Positions 7,044 to 17,163 of a stretch of DNA of 64,000 bases are shown piece after piece (within the stretch, counting starts at the first letter, position 1; each line of letters starts with the position of its first letter). Both the position numbers and the translations under genes were made by a program. Under the pieces are notes generated by a model. The model was not told where the DNA came from, searched no databases, and was given only the letters and a program-made list of their open reading frames with translations. The stretch covers positions 1-64,000 of the forward strand of contig NZ_QZEX01000009.1 in assembly GCF_003646465.1 (NCBI RefSeq), written 5' to 3'. The DNA comes from Chachezhania antarctica. GTDB taxonomy: Bacteria; Pseudomonadota; Alphaproteobacteria; Rhodobacterales; Rhodobacteraceae.

Positions 7044-9347
7044 TCAGACCGTGGCGGGTTCGTCCTGTCTCCGGGACAGGACGACGTGCAGACCGATCAG
7101 CGACAGCCCGGCGACGATGCCGACCCACATGACGGGATCGGTCTTCCACATGATGAGAACCGCAAGGATCAGCCTGCAGACGATTTCCCAGGCGCGCATC
7201 GGGCCCCGATCATACCGCGCCAGGGCCGAGGCCACGAGGTACAGCGCAAGGATCAGCCGTAGTGACAGAAGCCCAAGGGCTGTCAGTTCAACCTCGCCGC
7301 TGTAACCTTCGATCAGCGCCTTCGCGCCCGAGTCGTCGGTGATGGTCACTGCCTCGGGGATCAGCAGAAGCTCGGGGTACCAGGCGAAGATGAAGGGGAT
7401 CGTGAACATGACGATGCCCACCCGCACGGCGGCGATGCCGGTGCGCATCGGTTCGGCGCCGGTGATCGACGCGGCGGCGAAGGCGGCCACCGCGACCGGC
7501 GGCGTGATCGCCGAGGCAACCGCGAAGTAGAAGACGAACATATGCGCGGTAAAGAAGCTGACGCCAAGGTTCGCCAGCAGCGGCCCCAGCAGTAGTGCCA
7601 CGTTCACATAGGCCGGGACCGTCGGCATCCCCATGCCCAGCAGGATCGCGCAGAGCATGGCGCAGGTGAGCGCCAGCATCAGGTAGACCCCGCCGACGAT
7701 CTGCACCTGATAGCCGAAGATCCGCAGCACCTGCGCCCTTTCCAGCCACGAGGTCACGGCGCGCGTCAGTTCCCCGGTCAGCCCGCTTTCGTTCAGGAAG
7801 GCCGAGATGATCGACACCGCGAACAGCAGCAGGAAAAGCCGCGAGATCAGCAGACCGCCATCGGCCAGAGAGACGAGGATCTTCGACGGCTTCGCCCGGG
7901 TTTCGGGATCCAACAACAACAGCGGGATCAGCACCGCGACCGCCCACCACCCGGCCGACACCGCGTCGCCGGTCGAATTTGTGATCGTGCGGACCACCCC
8001 GTCGGGCAGGACAAATGCGATCAGCCCGCCGTCGATGCCGTCCTTGTTGCCCAGAAGCAGGAACAGGATCGTCAGGATCGGCACGATGATGATGATCAGG
8101 TTGTACCAGTCCTGCCGAACCATGATCAGGTCTTCGGGGACCTCGCGCATGGCCTCGACCTTCTCGCGCCGGGCCTGGAACATCACGGCCAGGAAGATCG
8201 AGAAGAAGAAGAACATGGCGGGCAGGAAGGCCGCCGTGATGACCTTGGTGTAGGGCACCGCCGTCAGCGCGACGAGAACGAAGGCCGCGACCCCCATGAC
8301 CGGCGGCATGATCTGGCCCCCCGACGAGGCCGCTGCCTCGACCCCGCCCGCGAACTGGGGCGAAAACCCGTTGCGCCGCATCATCGGGATCGTCAGCCGC
8401 CCGGTGGACAGCACGTTGGTCACCGGCCCGCCGGTGATGGTGCCGAACATGGCAGAGGACACGATGGCCGCATGCGCAGGCCCGCCGCGCAGGTTGCGCG
8501 TGGCCCGCACCGCCAGCTTGATCAGCGATGTGCCGCCCGCCGAAGTGCCGAAGAGCGCGCCAAGCACCACGTAGGGAAAGACCTGGTTCACGACGATGTC
8601 CATGAACCGGCCCATGAAGCCATCGGGCGTCACGAAGACATTCGTCGCCTTCTGGATCGCCGCGGCGGTCGGATCGCCGCCCTCGGCGCCCAGCTTTGTC
8701 AGCAGGAAGTTGTTGTCGGACAGATCGAACACCCAGATCAGCGCCGTGCCGACGGTGTAAGTCACGACTATGCTGGCCACCGCCACAAGCGGCAGGCCCC
8801 AGATGCGGATGTTGTACAGGAAGAACAGCGTGATGATCGTGAACAAAAGCGGCAGGATCCAGATCCCGAAGCGCGCCTGGCAGGCGGGGACCTCGGCCTC
8901 GAACGAGATGCCTGGGATGACACCCGCCGAACGCTCGGCCGCGTCCTGCATCAGGCGCGCACGCTCGCCGGTGATCTGGTCGATCAGGCAGATGGAATCG
9001 ATCTCGACCAGAAAGCCGAAGGCGGCAAGAAAGGCCGCCAGAACCAGGCCGACATCCAGTACAAGTCCGAACCAGGCCAGGTGCGGCTTGTCCAGCTTCC
9101 ACGCCCGGTAGACGCTGGCATCCAGTGCCACGATCACCATCATCAGCAGAAAGACAGGGGGATAGAAGTACTCGGGCGGGAAATTCGACACCCGGAAGAA
9201 GGGCTGCCCGGTGACATTCCGGGCCCAGTCCTGCAGGCCGGGGATTTCCGGCATGGTGTTGGCCATTCCGACGAAGACCAGCACCAGCGCCAGAAGCATC
9301 GCGATGCGCCGGCCAAGCGGCAAGATGACGGGTGTCCCAGATGTCAT
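7044..9347 (-). CDS. TRAP transporter fused permease (DctQ-DctM type)
   Basis: 767 residues and about 18 membrane segments, the fused 4TM plus 12TM TRAP permease (TIGR02123 type) that works with TAXI binding proteins. The first 200 residues correspond to the small DctQ-like subunit. The large DctM-like part contains GTSAGGTSLIKLAVRATRNLRGGPAHAAIVSSAMFGTITGG-type family signatures (quoted in pieces: GTSAGGTSLIK, AIVSSAMFGTITGG, EAAASSGGQIMPPVMG, LGMGMPTVPAYV). It imports an organic solute using an ion gradient. The start at 9347 was chosen because GGAG lies 11 bp upstream; codons further upstream overlap the intergenic region. It lies 68 bp downstream of the binding-protein gene, forming a two-gene operon. 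Confidence 0.9.
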   Translation of the reverse strand: MTSGTPVILPLGRRIAMLLALVLVFVGMANTMPEIPGLQDWARNVTGQPFFRVSNFPPEYFYPPVFLLMMVIVALDASVYRAWKLDKPHLAWFGLVLDVGLVLAAFLAAFGFLVEIDSICLIDQITGERARLMQDAAERSAGVIPGISFEAEVPACQARFGIWILPLLFTIITLFFLYNIRIWGLPLVAVASIVVTYTVGTALIWVFDLSDNNFLLTKLGAEGGDPTAAAIQKATNVFVTPDGFMGRFMDIVVNQVFPYVVLGALFGTSAGGTSLIKLAVRATRNLRGGPAHAAIVSSAMFGTITGGPVTNVLSTGRLTIPMMRRNGFSPQFAGGVEAAASSGGQIMPPVMGVAAFVLVALTAVPYTKVITAAFLPAMFFFFSIFLAVMFQARREKVEAMREVPEDLIMVRQDWYNLIIIIVPILTILFLLLGNKDGIDGGLIAFVLPDGVVRTITNSTGDAVSAGWWAVAVLIPLLLLDPETRAKPSKILVSLADGGLLISRLFLLLFAVSIISAFLNESGLTGELTRAVTSWLERAQVLRIFGYQVQIVGGVYLMLALTCAMLCAILLGMGMPTVPAYVNVALLLGPLLANLGVSFFTAHMFVFYFAVASAITPPVAVAAFAAASITGAEPMRTGIAAVRVGIVMFTIPFIFAWYPELLLIPEAVTITDDSGAKALIEGYSGEVELTALGLLSLRLILALYLVASALARYDRGPMRAWEIVCRLILAVLIMWKTDPVMWVGIVAGLSLIGLHVVLSRRQDEPATV

Positions 9348-9415
9348 TGCGCACATGTCTCCAAGGGAGAGGCCGCTCAACCGGCCCCTCCTGGTTGTTC
9401 AGGCTGGTTCGGGCG

Positions 9416-10471
9416 TTACGGACGCAGGCAATCGGCGACCGTATGGCCGGCCTCTTCGAAGGCGCGGATCGCGCCGGCGTGCATCTTGATCTCCACCGCC
9501 CCGCAGGCGCCTTGGGTAACGCCGTCAATATCCCCGAAACTGAGCCGCGAGAACGGACCGCGCGGCGACCCCTCGATGAACCGGCTTTCCCCGTCCAGGT
9601 AGGCCTTGGTGATCCGGTAGGCCAGATCCTCGTCCATCGACGCATTGACGATCTGCCCGAAGGCCGTCGCGAAGGAGTCGAAGGTCTCGTCGTCGGTCAC
9701 GACGGTGATGTCGTTGCCGGCATAAGCATTGCGGAAATCCTCGACCGGTAGCGAATAGGGCGCGTGGCCGGGGGCCGCGACGATCTGCTGGCCCAGCGTG
9801 CTGACCAGAAGATCGGATGGCACATCGTGCATCGTGATCCCGCCCGCTGCCGCGATGGCGATCTGGCGCCCCGATGGCAGACCCTCGGGCGCGGTCCAGG
9901 CATCGGCGCCGCCGCCTGTGATGGTCGATACGGTATCGGGCCAGGGGGTCTGGATTCCTTCATAGCCCTCGCCGTCCTTGAGCCCCGACAAAAGCTGCAC
10001 CATGGACCGGCCCGAGGTCAGCGCGGCGCCGCGCGGCGGGCCGTTCCAGATCCGCAGACCGTCCAGTGCGCGGATGTCCTCGACAGGATTGTTGTTGTAG
10101 TACGCGAAGATCTGCGCGGCCCCTGAATTCCAGAAGATCACCCGCAGGTTTTCAGCCAGTCTCGCGCCTTCCTCGGCGCCGACGCCGCTGTAGGGGCCAA
10201 TGCCCCGCGACAACAGGAACGGCAGGATCAGCGGTGCGGGCGCCATGTCGAGCTGGCCCTCGGCGACGGCCTGAACCGAATTGGTCAGCGTCGCGCCTTC
10301 GGTGATCTGAAGCGTCGCAACACCCGCGCTGTCAAGGATCGCGGCCAGAGTGGTGTCGATGTAATGCGGGGTCGAACCCGGCGTGGTGGTTTCCGCCGTC
10401 AGGGTCACTTGGGCAGTCGCCGCCAGGGGCGCGATTGCAAGCGCTGCCCCGGCTATCACGGTCTTGATCAT
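9416..10471 (-). CDS. TAXI-family TRAP substrate-binding protein
   Basis: 351 residues with a signal peptide (MIKTVIAGAALAIAPLAATA, cleavage near 20), so periplasmic. The body has TAXI features: VTLTAETTTPGSTPHYIDTT near the N-terminus and IWNGPPRGAALTSGRSMVQ in the middle. It delivers a ligand to the fused TRAP permease encoded just downstream. The ATG at 10471 has a strong AAGGGAGG eight bases upstream, which rules out the longer upstream frame. The gene is divergent from a MarR regulator and sulfatase, suggesting the ligand is related to a sulfatase product or substrate; that is inference. Confidence 0.88.
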   Translation of the reverse strand: MIKTVIAGAALAIAPLAATAQVTLTAETTTPGSTPHYIDTTLAAILDSAGVATLQITEGATLTNSVQAVAEGQLDMAPAPLILPFLLSRGIGPYSGVGAEEGARLAENLRVIFWNSGAAQIFAYYNNNPVEDIRALDGLRIWNGPPRGAALTSGRSMVQLLSGLKDGEGYEGIQTPWPDTVSTITGGGADAWTAPEGLPSGRQIAIAAAGGITMHDVPSDLLVSTLGQQIVAAPGHAPYSLPVEDFRNAYAGNDITVVTDDETFDSFATAFGQIVNASMDEDLAYRITKAYLDGESRFIEGSPRGPFSRLSFGDIDGVTQGACGAVEIKMHAGAIRAFEEAGHTVADCLRP

Positions 10472-10613
10472 GGTGTCCTCCCTTGAAACTGCGCCCTCCT
10501 CCAAAGGCACGCAGGCCCGGTTTCCCTGGGCCCGAGACGAAAGCTTGCAGAATATATATGACTTGTCACGCAAAAACTTTTTCTCCATGTTCCGGGAAAC
10601 GGGAGGACAGGCC
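10472..10613. promoter_or_regulatory. Divergent TAXI/MarR promoter region
   Basis: 142 bp between divergent starts. The middle holds a strongly AT-rich segment (AGAATATATATGA, about 10548-10561) in otherwise GC-rich DNA, flanked by CTTG on both sides (10544-10547 and 10562-10565). It is the obvious place for the two promoters and a MarR binding site. Confidence 0.45.
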
Positions 10614-11138
10614 ATGACCGAACAGGTGACCATCGACGCCGATCAGGTGCGCGCCCGAATGGAGCGCGAGGGCCTGAACATCTTTGCACGCCTGCCCGCC
10701 GTCTATGCCGCGTCGCGGACCCAGAGCCGCAAGTTCCTCGATCTTGCCGGGGGTCTTTCGGTCGTCGAATGGCGGACTCTGTGGGATCTTGTCGAAGCGG
10801 GGCCGATGACCATCCGCGATCTTGCGGCGATCCAGCGGGCGGATCATTCCCTGCTCAGCCGCGCCTTGCCGGACATGCGCGAAAAGGGCTTCGTCGCAAT
10901 GCAGCGCAGCAGCCGTGACGCGCGGCAGACCATCGTCCAGATCACGCCAAAGGGGCGTGCCGCCTACGACCGGGCCGCCCCTGTCATGGCACACCGCCGC
11001 GCCGCCCTGAGGGACGTCTTCACGGAAGAGGAAATCCGCGACTTCGCCGGGTATCTCGACCGGTTGGAACAATTCCTGCGTATTCCGGTCGAGCAACTTG
11101 TTACGGACGATATTGCCGGGAAGGACGCCGCGAAATGA
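10614..11138 (+). CDS. MarR-family transcriptional regulator
   Basis: 174 residues with the MarR winged helix: LSVVEWRTLWDLVEAGPMTIRDLAAIQRADHSLLSRAL is the helix-turn-helix region (about 48-85), followed by the wing with SSRDARQTIVQITPKGRAAYD. It probably works as a dimer and binds the divergent region in front of it. The start at 10614 has GGGAGGACAGGCC immediately upstream. The stop overlaps the sulfatase start by four bases (ATGA), so the two are translationally coupled. Likely role: ligand-responsive control of the sulfatase and of the divergent TRAP transporter. Confidence 0.88.
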   Translation: MTEQVTIDADQVRARMEREGLNIFARLPAVYAASRTQSRKFLDLAGGLSVVEWRTLWDLVEAGPMTIRDLAAIQRADHSLLSRALPDMREKGFVAMQRSSRDARQTIVQITPKGRAAYDRAAPVMAHRRAALRDVFTEEEIRDFAGYLDRLEQFLRIPVEQLVTDDIAGKDAAK

Positions 11139-12781
11139 CCAAACGCCCCAACGTTTTATGGATCATGGCCGACCAGCTTCGGTTCGATTACCTCAGCTGC
11201 TACGGTCACCCGCACCTGCACACGCCCCATATCGACGCGCTGGCCGCCCGTGGTGTCAGGTTCACCAACGCCTATGTCCAGTCGCCCGTCTGCGGTCCGT
11301 CGCGGATGTCGGCCTATACCGGGCGCTACGTGCGCAGCCACGGCTCGACCTGGAACGGCATGCCCCTACGCGTGGGGGAGCCGACGCTGGGCGACCACCT
11401 GCGCGAGGTCGGCGCGCGCGCCGTGCTGGTGGGCAAGACCCACATGACCGCTGACGCCGAGGGCATGGCCTGGCTAGGCATCGATCCGCAAAGCGAGATC
11501 GGCGTGCGCGTGTCGGAATGCGGCTTCGAGCCATTTGATCGAGACGATGGCCTGCACCCCGACAGCCACCGCCAGAACTGGTCCGCCTATGACGACTATC
11601 TCGTCTCGCATGGCTATGCTTCGGACAACCCATGGGAAGATTTCGCCAATTCCGGTGTCGGCGACGATGGCGAATTGCTGTCGGCGTGGTTGCTGAAAAA
11701 TTCCCGCCTGCCCGCGAACGTGCCCGAGGAACATTCGGAAACCGCCTACATGACCGACCGGGCGATCGCCTTCATGCAGGACGCCCAGGCGGATGGCCGG
11801 CCCTGGATGTGCCACCTGAGCTACATCAAGCCGCACTGGCCCTATATCGTCCCGGCCCCCTATCACGACATGTATGACGAACGGCACATCGTGGCCCCGA
11901 TCCGGTCCAAGACGGAACACGAGACCGACCACCCGTTGATGCAGGCCTACCTGAAGGCCCGCGTCTGCCAGAGCTTCGCGCGCGACGAAGTCCGCGAGCA
12001 CGTGATCCCGGCCTATATGGGCCTCATCAAGCAACTCGACGACAATCTCGGCCGCCTTTTCGCCTGGATGGAGGACAGCGGGCTCAGCGACAACACCATC
12101 ATCGCGTTCACGTCCGACCACGGCGATTACATGGGCGATCACTGGATGGGCGACAAGGATTTCTACCACGAGATGGCGGTCAAGGTCCCGCTCATCATCG
12201 CTGATCCGCGTCCCGAGGCCGGGGCGACGCGCGGGCTTGTCTCGGACGCGCTGGTCGAAATGATCGACCTTGCGCCGACCTTCATGAACGCGCTTGGCTG
12301 CACCGCCAAGCCGCATGTCATTGAAGGCCGCGACCTTACGCCGATCCTGCACGGCACGGACGGGTTTTCGCGCCGCTACGTCATCAGCCAGCATGACTAT
12401 CACTGGTCCGACATGGCGCGCCTGCTGGACCAGCCACAGGAAGACGCACATACCACGATGATCTTCGACGGCCGGTGGAAATACATCCGGTGCGAAGGAT
12501 TCCGGCCGGTTCTTTTCGATCTGGAAGCCGATCCCCATGAACTGACCGATCTGGGCGCATCGGAGGACGAAGATCACCGTCGCGTCCGTGCGCGGATGGA
12601 AAGCGCCCTGCTCGACTGGGCGACCCGCCATCATACACGCATCACGGCAACCCCGATGGTGCTGGCACGACAGAAGAAGGCCGCAGAAGGCGGGATCCTG
12701 ATCGGCTTCTGGGATGAGGATGAGTATCGGGACGCAACCGGCGTTGCTTTTGACAGTCTGACGCCAGTTGGGCGGGGTTAG
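11135..12781 (+). CDS. Sulfatase-family hydrolase (type I, Cys-type)
   Basis: 548 residues, alkaline phosphatase superfamily. The maturation motif C-G-P-S-R begins at Cys53, the residue converted to formylglycine in active type I sulfatases; the following STxGR region is SAYTGR. Metal-binding features are MADQLRFD near residue 12 and SDHGDYMGDH (Asp328-His329). No signal peptide is seen, so it should act in the cytoplasm after import of its substrate. Sequence alone does not separate sulfate-ester hydrolases from phosphonate or phosphate monoester hydrolases of this superfamily. It is coupled to the MarR gene and divergent from a TRAP importer, which would supply the ester. Confidence 0.85.
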   Translation: MTKRPNVLWIMADQLRFDYLSCYGHPHLHTPHIDALAARGVRFTNAYVQSPVCGPSRMSAYTGRYVRSHGSTWNGMPLRVGEPTLGDHLREVGARAVLVGKTHMTADAEGMAWLGIDPQSEIGVRVSECGFEPFDRDDGLHPDSHRQNWSAYDDYLVSHGYASDNPWEDFANSGVGDDGELLSAWLLKNSRLPANVPEEHSETAYMTDRAIAFMQDAQADGRPWMCHLSYIKPHWPYIVPAPYHDMYDERHIVAPIRSKTEHETDHPLMQAYLKARVCQSFARDEVREHVIPAYMGLIKQLDDNLGRLFAWMEDSGLSDNTIIAFTSDHGDYMGDHWMGDKDFYHEMAVKVPLIIADPRPEAGATRGLVSDALVEMIDLAPTFMNALGCTAKPHVIEGRDLTPILHGTDGFSRRYVISQHDYHWSDMARLLDQPQEDAHTTMIFDGRWKYIRCEGFRPVLFDLEADPHELTDLGASEDEDHRRVRARMESALLDWATRHHTRITATPMVLARQKKAAEGGILIGFWDEDEYRDATGVAFDSLTPVGRG

Positions 12782-13160
12782 TCGATCCGTCGACGCGGAT
12801 CGGACGCCACGTGGTTGCCCAGGCCGGTTGCCGTCTTGCCAACCCTTCCACACCGCTCGTCCGTTTGAATTTCGTGGGTCCGGCGAATGGTCTTTCCGAC
12901 GGATCGATCGCGCGTGTTGGAGCCAATCGAAGGAATGCCACCTCCGTCCCGGACTGCGGATCTCGGGATGCCGCACTATGCTGCACGGTGTCATCAAAGC
13001 TTGGCTTGCGAAACGGCGCGAGCCAGGCACGACCACGTGGATGTCCGGATGGTGGCCATCGCGGAACCTCAGCTGTGCAATACGCTCGTCATGCCCATTT
13101 TCGCACCCTTGCCCGTAGCGCCGGCATTTTCATCTGTCAATTCAGCCCTCCGCGCGGATC
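12782..13160. other. Intergenic stretch, nothing recognised
   Basis: Between the sulfatase stop and the toxin-antitoxin operator. Open frames here are short, overlap each other in several frames and lack ribosome binding sites. No terminator hairpin with a T-run was found. Confidence 0.4.
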
Positions 13161-13194
13161 GTCCATATGGCCTTTACTTTTGAGCCATATGGAC
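13161..13194. promoter_or_regulatory. Twin CCATATGG operator of the toxin-antitoxin pair
   Basis: GTCCATATGGC (13161-13171) and its exact reverse complement GCCATATGGAC (13184-13194) are separated by 12 bp. Each arm contains the self-complementary octamer CCATATGG; the two octamers are 22 bp apart centre to centre, two helical turns, so two dimers could bind the same face. It ends 26 bp before the antitoxin start. Autorepression by the antitoxin or the complex is the usual scheme in this class. Confidence 0.7.
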
Positions 13195-13220
13195 TACCTT
13201 AGGCACTAAGGAGACCCTCA

Positions 13221-13610
13221 ATGCAAGTCGCTGCCAAGACCCGCGAACCCGCGCATGTCAACGCCGTTGCGCTCAAAGCCTATGGGCGCATTGCCGAATC
13301 CTGGGCGCTCAGCCTGAAGGAAGCGGCTGGCCTTGCCGACATGTCCGAAAGCACATGGAAGCGTGCCAGAAAGCCGGGTTTCGCAGGAGAACTGACCAAG
13401 GATCAACTCCTGCGTCTGAGTGCGGTGATCGGCATCTACAAGTCGCTGGAACTCTATTTCTCCGATCCTCTTGCAAGAACGTGGTTCACCCGGCCAAACG
13501 CGGGGCCCTTGTTCGGAGGTCACCGTCCTGTCGAAACGGCGATCGAGGGTGGCTTGCCCCAGATCCTCGCCATTCGGACCTATCTTGACGCCCTGCGTGG
13601 CGGGGCATGA
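13221..13610 (+). CDS. Xre/MbcA/ParS-type antitoxin
   Basis: 129 residues. The N-terminal half carries an Xre-like helix-turn-helix (SLKEAAGLADMSESTWKRA, about 31-49). The C-terminal half is the MbcA/ParS toxin-binding domain, ending GHRPVETAIEGGLPQILAIR and TYLDALRGG. It neutralises the RES toxin encoded next to it and probably represses the operon through the twin palindrome upstream. AAGGAG lies 8 bp before the ATG. The stop overlaps the toxin start by four bases. Confidence 0.88.
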   Translation: MQVAAKTREPAHVNAVALKAYGRIAESWALSLKEAAGLADMSESTWKRARKPGFAGELTKDQLLRLSAVIGIYKSLELYFSDPLARTWFTRPNAGPLFGGHRPVETAIEGGLPQILAIRTYLDALRGGA

Positions 13611-14308
13611 AGCAGACCGAGATTTCCGATCGCGGCCTTGTTCGCCTCCTGCCCGCCACCTACCACAAACCGCCTGCGCTGCGCGGCCTCGTGGACAATG
13701 ATGAAGAGTCGGAGATCCTTGCGGAGGTCGAAGGCCTGACAAGCGGCCGCCTTGTGGCCGAGCGCGGCCGCAACCCGCATCTGGATCCACGGGAGCTTGC
13801 GTGGCAGCGCCGCAACCGCGATCTGCGCATTTACGGCGACAGTCACGTCAATGCTGCCTTCACCTATACCCGAACGGGGGGAAACCGCTTCAATACCGAG
13901 GAACGGGGCGCCTGGTACTGCGCATGGGACGTCATGATTTCCGTGAGCGAGGTGGCCTGGCACCGAACCCGGGAGCTCGGCTTCACGGGCTGTTTCGAGG
14001 ACCGCGCCCGTTACGTGGAATTGCTGGCCGATTTCATCGGGGTTTTCGACGACATCACGGATGAACCGGGCCATCCCGCGCTGCATGCAGATCCGGATGT
14101 CGGATATCCCGAAGGTCAGAGCTTCGCCCAGCATCTTCGCCGGACGGGATCGAGAGGTTTGATCTACCCCTCGGTTCGGGCCCCGGCACCCGGGGGAAGT
14201 TGTCTGGTGTGTTTCGAGCCGCGCGCCATCCAGAACGTCCGCCCGGGGGCGTCGTGGGATCTCGTTTGGGACGGGACACCACATTATTCGGTATTTGCTA
14301 TCGCCTGA
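13607..14308 (+). CDS. RES-domain toxin (NAD+-degrading type)
   Basis: 233 residues with a RES domain. The three name-giving residues are visible: Arg94 in GNRFNTE, Glu115 in SVSEVAWH and Ser189 in GLIYPSV, followed by APGGSCLVCFEP. Characterised RES toxins consume NAD+ by phosphorolysis or hydrolysis and stop growth; that is family knowledge. Size is at the upper end of the family. Translation is coupled to the antitoxin through the ATGA overlap, the usual antitoxin-first order. No frameshift is seen, so the pair looks functional. Confidence 0.88.
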   Translation: MKQTEISDRGLVRLLPATYHKPPALRGLVDNDEESEILAEVEGLTSGRLVAERGRNPHLDPRELAWQRRNRDLRIYGDSHVNAAFTYTRTGGNRFNTEERGAWYCAWDVMISVSEVAWHRTRELGFTGCFEDRARYVELLADFIGVFDDITDEPGHPALHADPDVGYPEGQSFAQHLRRTGSRGLIYPSVRAPAPGGSCLVCFEPRAIQNVRPGASWDLVWDGTPHYSVFAIA

Positions 14309-14900
14309 GCCGAAATACGAACCATCCGGATAGCCCTGTCTGCGCTCACCCGCACGGGGATCCGGCCAATCCGCACGCGGTAGATGGTGCGCCCCCAACG
14401 TCGGCATCCATGGGCGCCAAGGTTGAGTGCGCAACCATTTCCGGGATCGCCGCAAGCCGCCATTCGTCGACCGCATGGACGGGCCGCGGCGGAAATCGAC
14501 CGTTTTCCGGTGTGCGGCAGGCAGGTTTCTTCTTGTTCGAACACGCGGGGGCTTAAGCCTTGCTGGCAAGGCGTTCGTTGCACCGCAGCGGGCCTGCGAT
14601 GGTCGTCGCTATGTGAAGCTCTGGTGAAAAGGTCGGTCAAGGGACTTGAAGTGTCGCATTCGCCTCCTGTACCAATGCGCCAATATCAAAGAGGGCGAGG
14701 CCGACGCGCCGCGCGAGGTTGGCGAACGCCCCTAAAGCTATCGGGCTCAGGTGGTGTTTCCGCGTGCCCACGACGTCTGCCCGACAAGCTGCACAAATCG
14801 AAAACTGCGATGAGGTCACGGGACAGCTGTCCACCGTGATGGCAACGACACGCATTCACGCGATCGTTCGGCCTTGTCAAACACAAACGGGAGAACGCTC
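14309..14900. other. Long leader/intergenic stretch before the betaine methyltransferase
   Basis: 592 bp without a supported gene. Short frames in all directions have no ribosome binding site and no recognisable similarity. Because the methyltransferase starts at 14901 and has no closer neighbour, this stretch must contain its promoter, but I cannot place it. Confidence 0.4.
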
Positions 14901-16586
<1,686 letters not shown>

Positions 16587-16594
16587 GGTTACGC

Positions 16595-16627
16595 GCGCCG
16601 CGGTACCGGCTGCCCGGTCCGCGGCGC
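16595..16627 (+). terminator. GC-rich hairpin after the methyltransferase gene
   Basis: GCGCCGCGG (16595-16603) pairs with CCGCGGCGC (16619-16627), with a further CCGG/CCGG pair inside. It begins 9 bp after the stop codon. No T-run follows, so it may be a weak terminator or an mRNA-stabilising hairpin. Confidence 0.45.
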
Positions 16628-17163
16628 TTCCCGGCCGGTCGGGAGCCGATCCGACGCGGTCAGGACATGATCTGCAGGCGCGCCGGCCGGGGTTGACCCG
16701 GTCGGCGCGCCTGTTCTTGCGTGTCCGCGCCCTCCCCGAACCGCTACCAGCCGCCAGTTTCCGCGGTGTTCTGAATGGCACCGCACAGGTCCTGACATCT
16801 TGCCAGTCCCGGTTCGGAGCATTGCCTGTTTCAACCGTTTCAGCGGGACATTGCCCCGGGCAGCTGAGATCACCGGGCATCGCCAACTTGGTTGCACCCA
16901 CCTTCGCGGCCATGGTGAGCAACCTCAGGCGTTTCTAAGTATCTGACACTTATAGGTATTGTCACCAGATCGGCGGAGCGAAGCGCAGGTCTGACATGTT
17001 CTTGCCAGGCCACCAGGCGGCACCGGGTAACGCCGGATGTCGCCACGGCACCTAATCCCTGTGGTCCGGTCATGCGGGCGTTCCCTTGAAGCGGAAGCCG
17101 CCATCGCTAATATCTACCCTATAAACGGGCGATGAACGTCCGACTTCAACCAGGGAGATTCTC
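16628..17163. other. Intergenic stretch containing the ABC operon promoter
   Basis: No gene is supported. At 17086-17113 there is a plausible sigma-70-like promoter, TTGAAG, 16 bp, TAATAT, about 50 bp before the binding-protein start at 17164. The rest shows nothing recognisable. Confidence 0.4.
17086..17113 (+). promoter_or_regulatory. Candidate promoter of the peptide/opine-type ABC operon
   Basis: TTGAAG (17086-17091), 16 bp spacer, TAATAT (17108-17113). The binding-protein gene begins at 17164. Assignment is by similarity to the consensus only. Confidence 0.4.

Noticed and set aside
12782-13220. Overlapping short frames between the sulfatase and the antitoxin gene
   Set aside because: No ribosome binding site and no recognisable sequence; the space is better explained as an intergenic region with the operator.
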